64,000 nt of DNA from Pseudomonas libanensis (GTDB taxonomy: Bacteria; Pseudomonadota; Gammaproteobacteria; Pseudomonadales; Pseudomonadaceae), in the NCBI RefSeq assembly GCF_001439685.1, contig NZ_JYLH01000013.1, forward strand, positions 124,001-188,000, read 5' to 3'. Every line of letters starts with the position of its first letter. The stretch's first letter is position 1. Of this stretch, positions 25,795-35,745 are shown piece after piece. The notes beneath the pieces were generated by a model that did not search any database, was not told the origin of the DNA, and worked only from the letters and a program-made list of their open reading frames with translations. Made by a program: the position numbers and the translations under genes.

Positions 25795-26853
25795 TCAGGC
25801 GTTGCCGGCCAGCTTCAACCGTGCTGCCTGGGTAAAATCGAGCATGCGCTTGAGCGGCCGCACCGCCTGTGGAATCACCGACGGCTCGACGAAAATCTCA
25901 TTACTGCCCTCACGCAGACACTGCAACGTACGCTCCAGCGTATTCATCGCCATCCACGGGCAGTGCGCGCAACTGCGGCAGGCCGCGCCGTTACCCGCAG
26001 TCGGCGCTTCGATGAAGACTTTGTCCGGGCACAGCTGCTGCATTTTGTAGAAAATACCGCGATCAGTTGCCACGATAAAAGTCTTGTTCGGCAGGCGCTG
26101 CGCCGCAGCGATCAGTTGGCTGGTGGAACCCACCGCATCCGCCAGCTCGATCACCGAGGTCGGCGATTCCGGGTGCACCAGGATCGCCGCGTCCGGGTAC
26201 AGCGCCTTCATGTCTTCCAACTGCTTGGATTTGAACTCTTCATGGACGATGCAGGCACCGTCCCACAGCAGCATGTCGGCACCCGTCTGGCGCTGGATGT
26301 AGGTACCCAGGTGTTTGTCCGGGCCCCAGATAATGGTCTCGCCGTTGTCCATCAGGCTTTCGACGATTTCCAGCGCGCAGCTGGAAGTCACGACCCAATC
26401 GGCACGGGCTTTGACCGCCGCCGAGGTGTTGGCATACACCACCACGGTGCGCTCCGGATGTTGGTCGCAGAACGCTGAAAACTCATCCACGGGGCAACCC
26501 AGGTCCAGGGAGCAGGTGGCTTCCAGGGTCGGCATGAGGATGCGTTTTTCAGGGGTGAGGATCTTGGCGGTCTCGCCCATGAACCGCACACCGGCCACCA
26601 GCACGGTCTTGGCCGGGTGGGCGGCGCCGAAGCGCGCCATTTCCAGGGAGTCGGAAACACAGCCACCGGTTTCTTCGGCCAGGGCCTGGATCACCGGGTC
26701 GCAATAGAAGTGGGCAACCAGCACCGCATCCTGAGCCTTGAGCTCGGCGGCGATGGCGCTACGCAGGCTCGCCTCTTGCGCGGCGCTAAGCACCTTGGGC
26801 TGCTTGGCGTCGAGGTGGGCTTGAACCAGTAGGCGTTCGGAAATGTGCGTCAT
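25795..26853 (-). CDS. nadA: Quinolinate synthase A
   Basis: A [4Fe-4S] enzyme condensing iminoaspartate with dihydroxyacetone phosphate to quinolinate in NAD synthesis. 352 aa starting MTHISERLLVQAHLDAKQPK. Three repeat-like lobes carry the cluster cysteines, in LEATCSLDLGCPVDEF, VVTSSCALEIVES and CRSCAHCPWMAMN. The ATG at 26853 with AGGTCTTGC upstream is preferred to an extension to 26955. No nadB or nadC lies nearby. Confidence 0.94.
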   Translation of the reverse strand: MTHISERLLVQAHLDAKQPKVLSAAQEASLRSAIAAELKAQDAVLVAHFYCDPVIQALAEETGGCVSDSLEMARFGAAHPAKTVLVAGVRFMGETAKILTPEKRILMPTLEATCSLDLGCPVDEFSAFCDQHPERTVVVYANTSAAVKARADWVVTSSCALEIVESLMDNGETIIWGPDKHLGTYIQRQTGADMLLWDGACIVHEEFKSKQLEDMKALYPDAAILVHPESPTSVIELADAVGSTSQLIAAAQRLPNKTFIVATDRGIFYKMQQLCPDKVFIEAPTAGNGAACRSCAHCPWMAMNTLERTLQCLREGSNEIFVEPSVIPQAVRPLKRMLDFTQAARLKLAGNA

Positions 26854-27345
26854 GTTCGCAAGACCTGCAGGCGCAGTAGCGCGAAAGTCGAGTGTACCAC
26901 CGGCTCTGGAGCCCTTCGGGCGCCGCCGGACGAAGTGTTTGTGTTCATCAAGCACGGGTAAAGATGAAGCCGCGCAAGGCTACAGAATATCGAATGGATT
27001 CAAAAGCCTAATCTGGTATGCCGGTACGCGGCTGTTGGGCGCACCGCCGCCAGCTATAAACACAATGATTAAGCGCACCAGCTGCAACAATCCAAAAAAA
27101 CCCATCCCCCTCCTTCGCCACCAACACCCCTAAAACATTGACACTTCAGGTTAATACTCGCCCACTACGCACTGTTTTTGTGCGTTATTTCCCTAAATAA
27201 CGTGGTACTCCTCACGTTTTGTGCAATAAATCCCCCGCCCATGTAACGAACCGTTTAATGATGACTCCAGTGTGGCAACTCCCCCGAGATCACGGTTTGG
27301 CTCGGGAGGCATAGATCGTGTGTATTTCTACGTTAAGGATGTCGA
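26854..27345 (+). promoter_or_regulatory. Gap upstream of the two-partner secretion pair
   Basis: 492 bp with no convincing gene. It holds the nadA promoter on one side and the tps promoter on the other. A perfect palindrome at 27183-27202 (CGTTATTT / AAATAACG around CCCT) is a candidate operator for the tps genes. A short AAGGAT precedes the tpsB GTG. Confidence 0.45.
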
Positions 27346-29061
27346 GTGCCAATTCAGCCCACAACCGGACACTGGTGTCGTATTCAAATTTTGGGCGTCA
27401 CCCTGCTCTGCCTGTGCGCGCTGCCTGCGGCTGCCGCCGATGCGCCGCAGCCAGGCCAGGAAGCCCTTCGCTTGCAGCAGCAACAGCAGCGCGACCTGCA
27501 GCAGTTACAACTGGAGCAGCGCCAGCGCCAGATGCAACGCGGCCGTTTCGGTACGCCGCCGCTCACACCGACCGCGCCCAAAGACATCGCCAAGGATGAA
27601 CGCTGCTGGCCCCTGCGCGGTACACGCCTGGCCGGAGTCACGCTGTTCAGCAGCACCGAGCTGGACAAACACATCGAGCCCTACGTTGCTCCCTGCATGG
27701 GCGTCACCCAGATCAACCGACTATTGGCCCAGATCACGCGCCTGTATGTCGAGGCCGGCTATATCGCCAGCCGTCCCTACCTGATCAGTGCGCCGAGCGC
27801 CGGGCACCCGCTGGATATTCACGTCGAGGAAGGCTACCTCGAAGCCATCGAACTGGCCGACCAGAGCCTGCCCGTGTCGTTAGGCGCAGCGTTTCCCGGG
27901 ATGCTCGGCAAGCCGCTGAACCTGCGCGACCTGGAACAGGGCCTGGACCAGCTTAACCGCCTGCGCTCGGTCGACCTCACCGCCGACATCGCCCCTGGCA
28001 GCCAAGCGGGCGCCTCGCGCATTATCCTGCGCTCGCGCAGCAGTGCCTCGCGTTGGGCCCTGGGGCTTGGGCTGGATAACCTCGGCAGCGCCGGCACCGG
28101 GCGTGATCGCAATGCCCTCAGCCTGAGCCTGGACAACCCGCTGCAACTGGGCGATTCGCTCAACCTGAGTTTCAGCGACACGCTCAACCATGGGCCGCGC
28201 TACAGCCGCAGCACCAGCCTGTTTTACTCGATCCCCTATGGCTACTGGACCTACAGCCTGTTCGCCAGCCATGCCGAATACCGCTCGCCGTTCAAGCTCA
28301 GCCGCACGACGCTCTACAACAGCGGCCGCACCGATCAGGTCAGCCTGCGCAGCGACCGGGTGCTGTGGCGCGACCAGGGCCATCAACTGAGCGCCAACCT
28401 GCAACTGGCCTACAAGGACGTCGACAGCTACCTGCAGAAGGCCCACCTGGACATCCAGAGCCCGACGCTGACGGTGGCCGAGGCCGGCCTGAACCTGTTC
28501 TGGCTCAACAGCGCGGTGTGGAACCTGGACGTCAATTACGCCCAGGGCCTGACCTGGTTCGGCGCCGATCGCGATGCCAACCAGGTGCAGAAAAACCGGC
28601 CCAAGGCGCAGTTTCACAAGTACCGCGCCAACCTCAGCCAATGGCGCAACGGCCAATGGTCGGCGCAACCGTGGCAGTGGCAGAGCCAACTGTCGGTGCA
28701 ATACAGCCCGGACACACTGCCCGCCATCGAACAACTGCTGGTCACCGACGACTCGGCCGTGCGTGGCTACCGCGACAACAGCAGCTCCGGCGCGATTGGT
28801 GCGGTGTGGCGCAACACTTTGCGCCTGCCGCTGAACAGCGATTTGCCGGTGAAAATCACCCCGCGCCTGGGCCTGGACAACGGCTGGGTCAAGCGCGAAC
28901 ACGGCGCCCAAAGCCAACGCCTGAGCGGCGCCAGCGCGGGGCTCAACCTGAGCTGGAAGAACGTGCAGCTCGACTTCGATTACCAACGCAACCTCAACAC
29001 CCCCACAGGTTTTCACCAGGAGCCGGAGGTCTGGCTGACACGCCTGAGCCTACAGATTTGA
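27346..29061 (+). CDS. TpsB outer-membrane transporter (ShlB/FhaC/HecB family)
   Basis: 571 aa. Signal peptide (ILGVTLLCLCALPAAAADA), then a Gln-rich linker helix (about 42-65), POTRA domains (about 90-250; RDLEQGLDQLNRLRSV) and a 16-strand beta-barrel. DSAVRGYRDNSSSG is the VRGY(R/F) motif of the plug loop L6. It would secrete and release the adjacent TpsA. The start is GTG at 27346. The neighbouring tpsA begins 109 bp later on the same strand. Confidence 0.92.
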   Translation: MPIQPTTGHWCRIQILGVTLLCLCALPAAAADAPQPGQEALRLQQQQQRDLQQLQLEQRQRQMQRGRFGTPPLTPTAPKDIAKDERCWPLRGTRLAGVTLFSSTELDKHIEPYVAPCMGVTQINRLLAQITRLYVEAGYIASRPYLISAPSAGHPLDIHVEEGYLEAIELADQSLPVSLGAAFPGMLGKPLNLRDLEQGLDQLNRLRSVDLTADIAPGSQAGASRIILRSRSSASRWALGLGLDNLGSAGTGRDRNALSLSLDNPLQLGDSLNLSFSDTLNHGPRYSRSTSLFYSIPYGYWTYSLFASHAEYRSPFKLSRTTLYNSGRTDQVSLRSDRVLWRDQGHQLSANLQLAYKDVDSYLQKAHLDIQSPTLTVAEAGLNLFWLNSAVWNLDVNYAQGLTWFGADRDANQVQKNRPKAQFHKYRANLSQWRNGQWSAQPWQWQSQLSVQYSPDTLPAIEQLLVTDDSAVRGYRDNSSSGAIGAVWRNTLRLPLNSDLPVKITPRLGLDNGWVKREHGAQSQRLSGASAGLNLSWKNVQLDFDYQRNLNTPTGFHQEPEVWLTRLSLQI

Positions 29062-29169
29062 GCCATGAGCTGTTTTTTAGCCTGAGTCAACCGCCGTACC
29101 TGACCACCCCAACAGCGTTGCAACGAACAACGCACGACGTGGATCAGCCAACACAGAGCGAGATCATTT

Positions 29170-32100
29170 ATGCCGACTACTTCCCACAGCTTTCGCCTTT
29201 CGCCCCAGGGCAAACTGCGCTTGGCCATTGCCAGCCTGTTCCTGCTGCCCCAGCTTGCGCTCGCCGCGGGCGTGACCGTTGCCGAAGGGCCTGGCGGTAC
29301 GCCGCAACTGCAAAACCAGGGCGGTGTGCCCATCGTCAACATCGTCGCGCCGAATGCCGGCGGCCTGTCCCATAACCAGTTTCTAGATTACAACGTCGAC
29401 CGCCAGGGCCTGGTGCTGAACAATGCCTTGCAGGCCGACGTGTCCAAGCTCGCCGGGCAGTTGGCGGCCAACCCGCAGTTCCAGGGCCAGGCGGCGAGCG
29501 TGATCCTCAATGAAGTAATCAGTCGCAATGCCTCGGCCATCAACGGCGCCCAGGAGATTTTCGGCCAGGCCGCCGATTATGTACTGGCCAACCCCAACGG
29601 CATTTCTGTGAATGGCGGCGGTTTCATCAACACCCCGAATGCCAGCCTGGTGGTCGGCCGCCCTGAACTCGACAACGGCACACTGCAAGCCTTGAGCACG
29701 CGGGATGCCACCGGTCAACTGACGGTGCAAGGCCAGGGCCTGCACAACCGCGAAGGCTCCATCAACCTGATCGCGCCACGTATCGACAGCGACGGCAGCA
29801 TCAGTGCCCATGATCAATTGAACCTCACGGTCGGGCGCAACCAGGTCGACTTCGCCAGCGGGCAAGTCAGCCAGGTAGACCCGACCAGCAAGACCCAGGA
29901 CCAGCGTATCGACGCACGCCTGTTCGGGGCGATGCTGGCCGGGCGCATCAATATCGTCAGCACCGCCGAAGGTGCCGGCGTGCGCGTGGGTGGCGTGCAG
30001 GTGGACGGCCGTGACGGCGTGAAAATCAGCTCGGCCGGCGACCTCGATATCAGCGGCCAGGTCCACGCCAACAGCCTCGACGCCACCCGCGCCGGTGTGC
30101 AGAGCCGCCACGGCGATGTCGACTTGCACAGTGCCAGGGACTTGAACCTGGCGGCCACCGACGTCAGCGGGCGTAACGTCAAACTCGCCGCCAGCCGCAA
30201 CCTGACCCTCAGCAGCCTGGAAAGCCGCAAGCTCCAGGAAAAACGTGAACAGTGGGACAACAGCAACTTCCTGTTCACCTACGAAACCTATGACCGCACC
30301 ACCACCGACAAGGACTCGCGCCAGCACGGCAACAAGGTCGTCGCGCAACAGGATGCCGCGCTGTCCTCCGGCGCCAACACCGAAATCAAAGCCAGCCAGG
30401 TGCAAGCCGGTAGCGCCTTGCGCATCGACAGCGGCGCCGATCTGCAAGTGAACGCAGCCACCGAAACCCATGAAACCCGCGACCAAGGCAACCATCGCAA
30501 ACATTTGTGGAAAGCCAACTGGGACAAATCCAGCAGCGAACAACGCAGCGTTACCACCAGCCTCAAGGCTGGCAACACGCTGGCGCTGACCAGCAAGCAG
30601 AAACTGCAACTCCAGGGCGCCGAGCTGAAAACCCCAGGCGATATCCAGTTGGCCGGTGGCCAAGTCGAAATCGCCAGCGCCAGCCGCACCCAAAGCAGCA
30701 GCGATAACGCCTACTCCGGCGACCTGACCGGTGGCAGCTTCTTCGGTAAGAAAGGCGACGGTAACCAGGGCAAAACCCTGAACACCGGCAGCAAGGTCAA
30801 CGCCGACGGCAAGCTGATCGTCAAGGCCGACGACGTGCGCATCAGCGGCAGCCAGGCCCGTGGCGGCAAGCAGGCCAGTGTCATCAGCGACAAGGGCTCG
30901 CTGGTGATCGACGGCGTACAGGACACCTCCCACGACAACCGCTACAGCAACGACAGCAAGTTCTTCGGCATCTCCAAGGACGAAAGCCGCAAGAACCTCA
31001 AGGACAGCACCATAGTCGCCAGCCACCTGCGCTCGGACAGCAACCTCAAGCTGCAAAGCGCCCAAGACATCACCGTCACTGGTTCCCAGGTCTCTGCCGG
31101 CGACGAACTGCAGGCACAGGCCAAGGGCGATATCAAGGTGGATGCGGCCGAGAACACCACCCACGGCACCACCAGCACGCATACCCGTGGCTTCGATAGC
31201 TACGCCAGGGAAACCGCCGACGGCAGCCGTCAATACCGCGCAGGGGTAAGCTATGAGGACCAGCAGCAAACCCGCAAGACCGACACCACCCGGCAGCAGG
31301 CTTCCAGTCTTAAAGGCGGCAGTGTGGTCGTCAGCGCTGGCGGCGATGTGAGCATCAAGGGCTCCGACCTCAAGACGACCCAAGGCGATGCAAGCTTGAG
31401 CGGTCAAAACGTCGCGCTGTTGGCGGCCGACGACAACAGCACCCAAGCCATCGACAAGACCACTACCGGTGGTAGCTTCTACTACACCGGCGGCCTTGAT
31501 CGGGCTGGCAGTGGCGCGCAATTGAGCCACCAGAGCAGCCAGGACACCAACAGCAAAACCACCGCGCACACCAGCACCGTGGCAGCGGCCGGCAAGCTGG
31601 CCATCAACGTCGGCGACACCCTTACCAGCCAGGGCGCGCAGGTCAAGGCCGGCACCGAGTTGCAGGTCAACGCGGGCCGGATCGACAACCAGGCAGCCCA
31701 TTCCACCGAGACCAGCGCCCATAAGGAAAACGGTTGGGCCGCCGATGTCGGCGCCAATGTGGAGTACAAAGGCATCACCCGCCCGATCGAAAAAGCCGTC
31801 GAAGGCGTGGCCCAGGTCAAGTTCCATCAGCCTGGTTTACTGGACGCGTTCGAGCAGCCGAATGTCGGGCTGGATGTGGAAGTCGCACATACCCACAAAA
31901 CCCGCACACAGCAGGACAGCACAGCGGTGGTCAGCCAGTTCAGCGGCGCCACGGTGCAGGTCGATACCGCTGGGAAACTGCAGGATGCAGGCACTCAATA
32001 CCGGGCCACCGATGGTGGGCTGACGATCAAGGCCGGCGAGCATATCGCCAAGGCGGCAGCCAATACCCACAGCAGCAGCGAGCAAGGCGTGGACGCCAAG

Positions 32101-34125
32101 GTCGGCGTGCGGATCTACACCACCACCGGTGAAGACCTGAATGTGCGCGGCAGCGGCTTGGGCGGCAGCAGCGATGTGCTTGAAACCAGCAGCACGGCGG
32201 TGGTCGGCAACTATGCCGGCACCCAGGGCGTGAGCATCGAGGTCAAGGGCGATGCGCGCTATGAAGGCAGCCAGTTCAACGGCGACCAGGCAGGCGTCAA
32301 CCTCAAGACCGGCGGTGAGCTGGCGCTCAACCAGGCCAACGACAGACAGAGCAAAAACAGCAGCACCTTGCGCGGCAACGGTTCATTGAGCGTGGGCACC
32401 GCGCCGGGCGGCAATGGCACCAACGTCAACCTCGGTGCCGGTGTGCAACTGGACAACAAACGCCTGGACACCCAGGACAGCCAGGCCCGCGTCGCGACGG
32501 TCCAGGGCAGCGGGCCGATCCAACTCAGCAGCGGCGGCGACATGACCCTGCAAGGCTCGCAGATCGGCTCCAGCGCCGCCAAGACCGGCGATATCAACCT
32601 CAATGCCGAGGGCAGGCTGAACCTGCAAGCCGCCACCAACAGCCACATCAGTAGCGGCAGCAACCTGGGCGGCGGCCTGACCATCGGCGCCGGCAAGACC
32701 AGCAGCGCCGACAGCAGCAGCAAGACCGGCAGCCTCAGCGCCAATTTCAACATCGGCAAAGTGGCGGAAAATGACCAGGGCGTCGTCGTCGGGCAGTTGC
32801 ACAGCAACGGCAAGGTCAGCCTCGCCAGTGGTGCCGAGGCGGCCGATGCCCTGCACTTGCAGGGGACTCAAGTCAACGCGACCAGCGTCAGCCTCGACGC
32901 GCAGAACGGCGGCATCCTGCAAGAGTCTGCACAATCGACCCAGGCCCATGCCAACTGGGGAGTGACCCTGGGCGCGGGTGGCAGCGTTGGCAAGACCACC
33001 TTGGCCGACGCCGGGGAGCACGAAACACCCAAGACCCAGCGCGGCATCAATGCGCGGGCCAAGGTCGACGTGGATCACCTGCAAAGTACCACCCAGCATG
33101 ACAGCCTGATCAAGGCTGGCAACGTGGTCATCAACAGTGCCGGCGACACCCATCTGGCCGGGGCACGCATCGAAGCCGAGCAGGTGAATGGCAAGGTGGG
33201 TGGCGATCTCGTCGTCGAGAGCCGCAAGGACCATGTCAACAGCACCCAGGTGAATGTCGATGCCAGGCTGGATGTGGAAAAAAACCAGCCTGGCGTGGTG
33301 GATAAACTCGCCACTGCCACCGGCCCGCTCAAGGACAAAGTGCAAGCCAAGGCCGAAGGTGCGTTCGACAAGCATCGCGACAAACTGGAGAACGTCGTCG
33401 ACAAAAGCACCGGGCACCTGGCTTCGGCCAAGGACAAAGTGGTCAACGACGTCGTCAACGCCAAGGAACACCTGGAAGAAAAACTCACCCGCAGCGGCAG
33501 TTACGATGTGAACCCCGAGCCCCGTGGCGCCTTCGGCACTCGCGTAGACAAGGCCAAGGCTTACCTGGCGGACAAGAAGGAGGCGCTGGGCACACGCCTG
33601 TCGGGCTTCAAGGATAAGGTCTGGCCGAAAAACAGCGACAGCTACGTCGTCAGCGGCAAGAACACCACCGGCAGCTCGGTGGCCGATACCGCTGAAAGCG
33701 TGTTGTTCGGTGACAAGAGTGGCAACACCAACTACACCCCGACCCTGTATCTGGACGTCAGCCATGTGGTCAAGGACAGCGTCACCCAGGCGTCAGGCAT
33801 TCGCGCAAGCCAAGGCGTCAATCTACAGGTCGGGGGCGATACGCGCCTCACGGGGGCGCGGCTCGGCGCCGAGCATGGCAAGGTCGAGCTGGGCGGTTCC
33901 AAAGTCACCGCTACGACATTGGCCGGCAGCGACTACCGTGCTGATGTCGGGCTGAACGTCTCGAAATCACCGGTCAACCTCGCATTGGGAGCCAAGGATG
34001 AATTGACCCAGAAACAGGATGACGCCACGCGCAAGGATCAAGCCTTCAACCTGGGACCACTGCGAGCGGGTGGGCACAGTCAGGGCCAGGTCTTGCAGGC
34101 GGGGATTGATCAAGGCATCAACTAA
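29170..34125 (+). CDS. TpsA haemagglutinin-like exoprotein (two-partner secretion)
   Basis: 1651 aa. Signal peptide to about residue 33, then a TPS domain with YNVDRQGLVLNNAL, NEVISRNASAINGAQEIFG and NPNGI at residues 141-145. A long right-handed beta-helix rich in Gly/Ser/Asp/Thr follows, with repeats of the DLQVNAATET / SGSQVSAGDEL haemagglutinin type. Residues about 1380-1490 are different: a Lys/Glu/Ala/Asp-rich amphipathic helical stretch (DKVQAKAEGAFDKHRDKLEN). The C-terminus then returns to beta repeats and ends NLGPLRAGGHSQGQV. No VENN motif or toxin tip is present, so adhesin or biofilm protein is likelier than a CDI toxin. Confidence 0.9.
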   Translation: MPTTSHSFRLSPQGKLRLAIASLFLLPQLALAAGVTVAEGPGGTPQLQNQGGVPIVNIVAPNAGGLSHNQFLDYNVDRQGLVLNNALQADVSKLAGQLAANPQFQGQAASVILNEVISRNASAINGAQEIFGQAADYVLANPNGISVNGGGFINTPNASLVVGRPELDNGTLQALSTRDATGQLTVQGQGLHNREGSINLIAPRIDSDGSISAHDQLNLTVGRNQVDFASGQVSQVDPTSKTQDQRIDARLFGAMLAGRINIVSTAEGAGVRVGGVQVDGRDGVKISSAGDLDISGQVHANSLDATRAGVQSRHGDVDLHSARDLNLAATDVSGRNVKLAASRNLTLSSLESRKLQEKREQWDNSNFLFTYETYDRTTTDKDSRQHGNKVVAQQDAALSSGANTEIKASQVQAGSALRIDSGADLQVNAATETHETRDQGNHRKHLWKANWDKSSSEQRSVTTSLKAGNTLALTSKQKLQLQGAELKTPGDIQLAGGQVEIASASRTQSSSDNAYSGDLTGGSFFGKKGDGNQGKTLNTGSKVNADGKLIVKADDVRISGSQARGGKQASVISDKGSLVIDGVQDTSHDNRYSNDSKFFGISKDESRKNLKDSTIVASHLRSDSNLKLQSAQDITVTGSQVSAGDELQAQAKGDIKVDAAENTTHGTTSTHTRGFDSYARETADGSRQYRAGVSYEDQQQTRKTDTTRQQASSLKGGSVVVSAGGDVSIKGSDLKTTQGDASLSGQNVALLAADDNSTQAIDKTTTGGSFYYTGGLDRAGSGAQLSHQSSQDTNSKTTAHTSTVAAAGKLAINVGDTLTSQGAQVKAGTELQVNAGRIDNQAAHSTETSAHKENGWAADVGANVEYKGITRPIEKAVEGVAQVKFHQPGLLDAFEQPNVGLDVEVAHTHKTRTQQDSTAVVSQFSGATVQVDTAGKLQDAGTQYRATDGGLTIKAGEHIAKAAANTHSSSEQGVDAKVGVRIYTTTGEDLNVRGSGLGGSSDVLETSSTAVVGNYAGTQGVSIEVKGDARYEGSQFNGDQAGVNLKTGGELALNQANDRQSKNSSTLRGNGSLSVGTAPGGNGTNVNLGAGVQLDNKRLDTQDSQARVATVQGSGPIQLSSGGDMTLQGSQIGSSAAKTGDINLNAEGRLNLQAATNSHISSGSNLGGGLTIGAGKTSSADSSSKTGSLSANFNIGKVAENDQGVVVGQLHSNGKVSLASGAEAADALHLQGTQVNATSVSLDAQNGGILQESAQSTQAHANWGVTLGAGGSVGKTTLADAGEHETPKTQRGINARAKVDVDHLQSTTQHDSLIKAGNVVINSAGDTHLAGARIEAEQVNGKVGGDLVVESRKDHVNSTQVNVDARLDVEKNQPGVVDKLATATGPLKDKVQAKAEGAFDKHRDKLENVVDKSTGHLASAKDKVVNDVVNAKEHLEEKLTRSGSYDVNPEPRGAFGTRVDKAKAYLADKKEALGTRLSGFKDKVWPKNSDSYVVSGKNTTGSSVADTAESVLFGDKSGNTNYTPTLYLDVSHVVKDSVTQASGIRASQGVNLQVGGDTRLTGARLGAEHGKVELGGSKVTATTLAGSDYRADVGLNVSKSPVNLALGAKDELTQKQDDATRKDQAFNLGPLRAGGHSQGQVLQAGIDQGIN

Positions 34126-34161
34126 AGGTTAAGCATCCGATTACCGAACGAAACAGATCCC

Positions 34162-34193
34162 AATGTGGGAGGGGGCTTGCTCCCTCCCACATT
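34162..34193. repeat. Collapsed REP palindrome between convergent genes
   Basis: AATGTGGGAGGG / CCCTCCCACATT, perfect 12-bp arms with an 8-nt loop. It looks like a REPIN (GGGAGGGGGCTTGC type) that lost its spacer. It is a likely bidirectional terminator for tpsA and the efflux operon. Confidence 0.85.
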
Positions 34194-34200
34194 CGTAGAC

Positions 34201-35745
34201 CTAATTCCTGGCTTGCTGCCGCAAGGCAAGGGCCGCCACACCACACAGCACCAACGCAACACAGGAGACGTAGAACGCGTCGCTGTAGGCCATCAGGTAC
34301 GCCTCGCGCCGCACGGTACGGATCAGCCCCTCAAGTACCTGCTGCTGGGCGGGTAGCAATTGATTGAAAATAAACGCTTCGCTGTCGGCCATGCTGGCGC
34401 GCAGACGCTCCTGCAAGGACGGCGAAAACAGGGTGATCGACTCCCCGACCCGCTCAGAGTGAAAGCGCTCGCGCATGGCGACGATCTGCGTCAACCCCGC
34501 AGTGCCCACGGCACCACCCAGGTTACGCAGCATGGAGAACAAGGCAGAGGCGGAACCGGCTTCATCCTTGGCCAAGCCGGATACCGCCAGCACCGACAGC
34601 GCCACCATGATCAGCGGTTGTCCGATACCGCGCACCACCGTGGAAGGAATGATCACGTTGGCAGCGCTATCCACATCCAGATGCGCCCCCAGATAACACC
34701 CCAGCGCCATGATGAAAAAGCCGCTGGCGACCATCAGTTTCGGGTTGAGCCACTTCATCAGGCGTGGCATGAACGGCGCCAGCACCAGTTGCACCATGCC
34801 GTAGGCGATCAGGCTGATGCCGATTTCCCGGGCGTTGTAGCCCTGCAACTGGGACAGGTAGTTGGGCACCAGAAACACCAGGCCGAAGGTCGCCCCGCCG
34901 AAAATGAACATTGCCGCACTGGCCACCCCGAAGTTATAGCTCTTGAGCAGGCGCAGGTTGATGAAGGAGCGGCTGCCATACAGCTGCGACAGCACGAAAT
35001 ACACCAGGGCAACGCCTGCGACCAGTGACATCCACACAATGAAATCGGAGCCGAACCAATCCTTGCGCCCGCCTTCTTCCAGCACGATCTGCAAGCCACC
35101 CAGGCCGACGATCATGGCGATGATGCCGCCCCAGTCGCCGCGTTTGAGCAGGCTCAACTGCATGGGCTTGGCGTCGATGGACCACGCCACCGCCAGCAGC
35201 AAGAGAATACCCGGCGCCAGTTGCAGGTAGAAAATCCAGCGCCAGGAATAGGCATCGGTCAGCCAGCCACCGATGGACGGCCCGGCGGCCTGGGCGACGC
35301 TGTTGGACAGGGCAAACAAGGCCATGCCCATGGCAATCTTGCTCGGCGGCAGCTCGGTGATGATCAACTGGAATGACAAGGGGATAAGTACCGCGCCGGC
35401 CGCGCCCTGGATCACCCGAATGATGATCATCACTTCCAGGTTGGGCGCCCAGGAGCAGGCAATGGACGCCACCAGGAACACAAACGAACCCACCAGCATC
35501 ACCCGGCGCAGGGAGAACACCTGCACCAGCCAGGCGGTCAGCGGGATCATCACGATTTCTGCGACCAGGTAGGCGGTGGAGATCCACGAGCCCTCCTCGA
35601 AAGTCGCCCCCAGGGAGCCCTCGATTTCCGGCAATGCGGCGCTGGTCACATGCACGTTCATGCCGGCCATGAAACAGCCGAACAGCCCACCGATCACCGC
35701 CACCCAGGCACGAAAGGAGACGCTCTTTTCAGCGGCTTCAGTCAT
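34201..35745 (-). CDS. MFS drug transporter, DHA2 (EmrB) family
   Basis: 514 aa, 14 TM helices. Motifs: GGLFGCFMAGMNVHVTSAALPEI (TM1), GSWISTAYLVAEIVMIPLTAWL, motif C region LSNSVAQAAGPSIGGWLTDAYSWRWIFYLQLAPG. It is the inner-membrane pump of a tripartite system. ATG at 35745 is used; the codon at 35751 is TTG. It overlaps the membrane-fusion gene by 8 bp and is last of a three-gene operon. Confidence 0.92.
   Translation of the reverse strand: MTEAAEKSVSFRAWVAVIGGLFGCFMAGMNVHVTSAALPEIEGSLGATFEEGSWISTAYLVAEIVMIPLTAWLVQVFSLRRVMLVGSFVFLVASIACSWAPNLEVMIIIRVIQGAAGAVLIPLSFQLIITELPPSKIAMGMALFALSNSVAQAAGPSIGGWLTDAYSWRWIFYLQLAPGILLLLAVAWSIDAKPMQLSLLKRGDWGGIIAMIVGLGGLQIVLEEGGRKDWFGSDFIVWMSLVAGVALVYFVLSQLYGSRSFINLRLLKSYNFGVASAAMFIFGGATFGLVFLVPNYLSQLQGYNAREIGISLIAYGMVQLVLAPFMPRLMKWLNPKLMVASGFFIMALGCYLGAHLDVDSAANVIIPSTVVRGIGQPLIMVALSVLAVSGLAKDEAGSASALFSMLRNLGGAVGTAGLTQIVAMRERFHSERVGESITLFSPSLQERLRASMADSEAFIFNQLLPAQQQVLEGLIRTVRREAYLMAYSDAFYVSCVALVLCGVAALALRQQARN

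Noticed and set aside
29383..31827. 814-codon minus-strand open frame opposite tpsA
   Set aside because: High-GC antisense shadow of the TpsA repeats; composition is Val/Gly/Ala filler with no domain, RBS or start context.
29170..34125. CdiA-type contact-dependent toxin
   Set aside because: No VENN motif, no C-terminal toxin domain and no CdiI-like gene downstream; the next gene is a convergent efflux pump.
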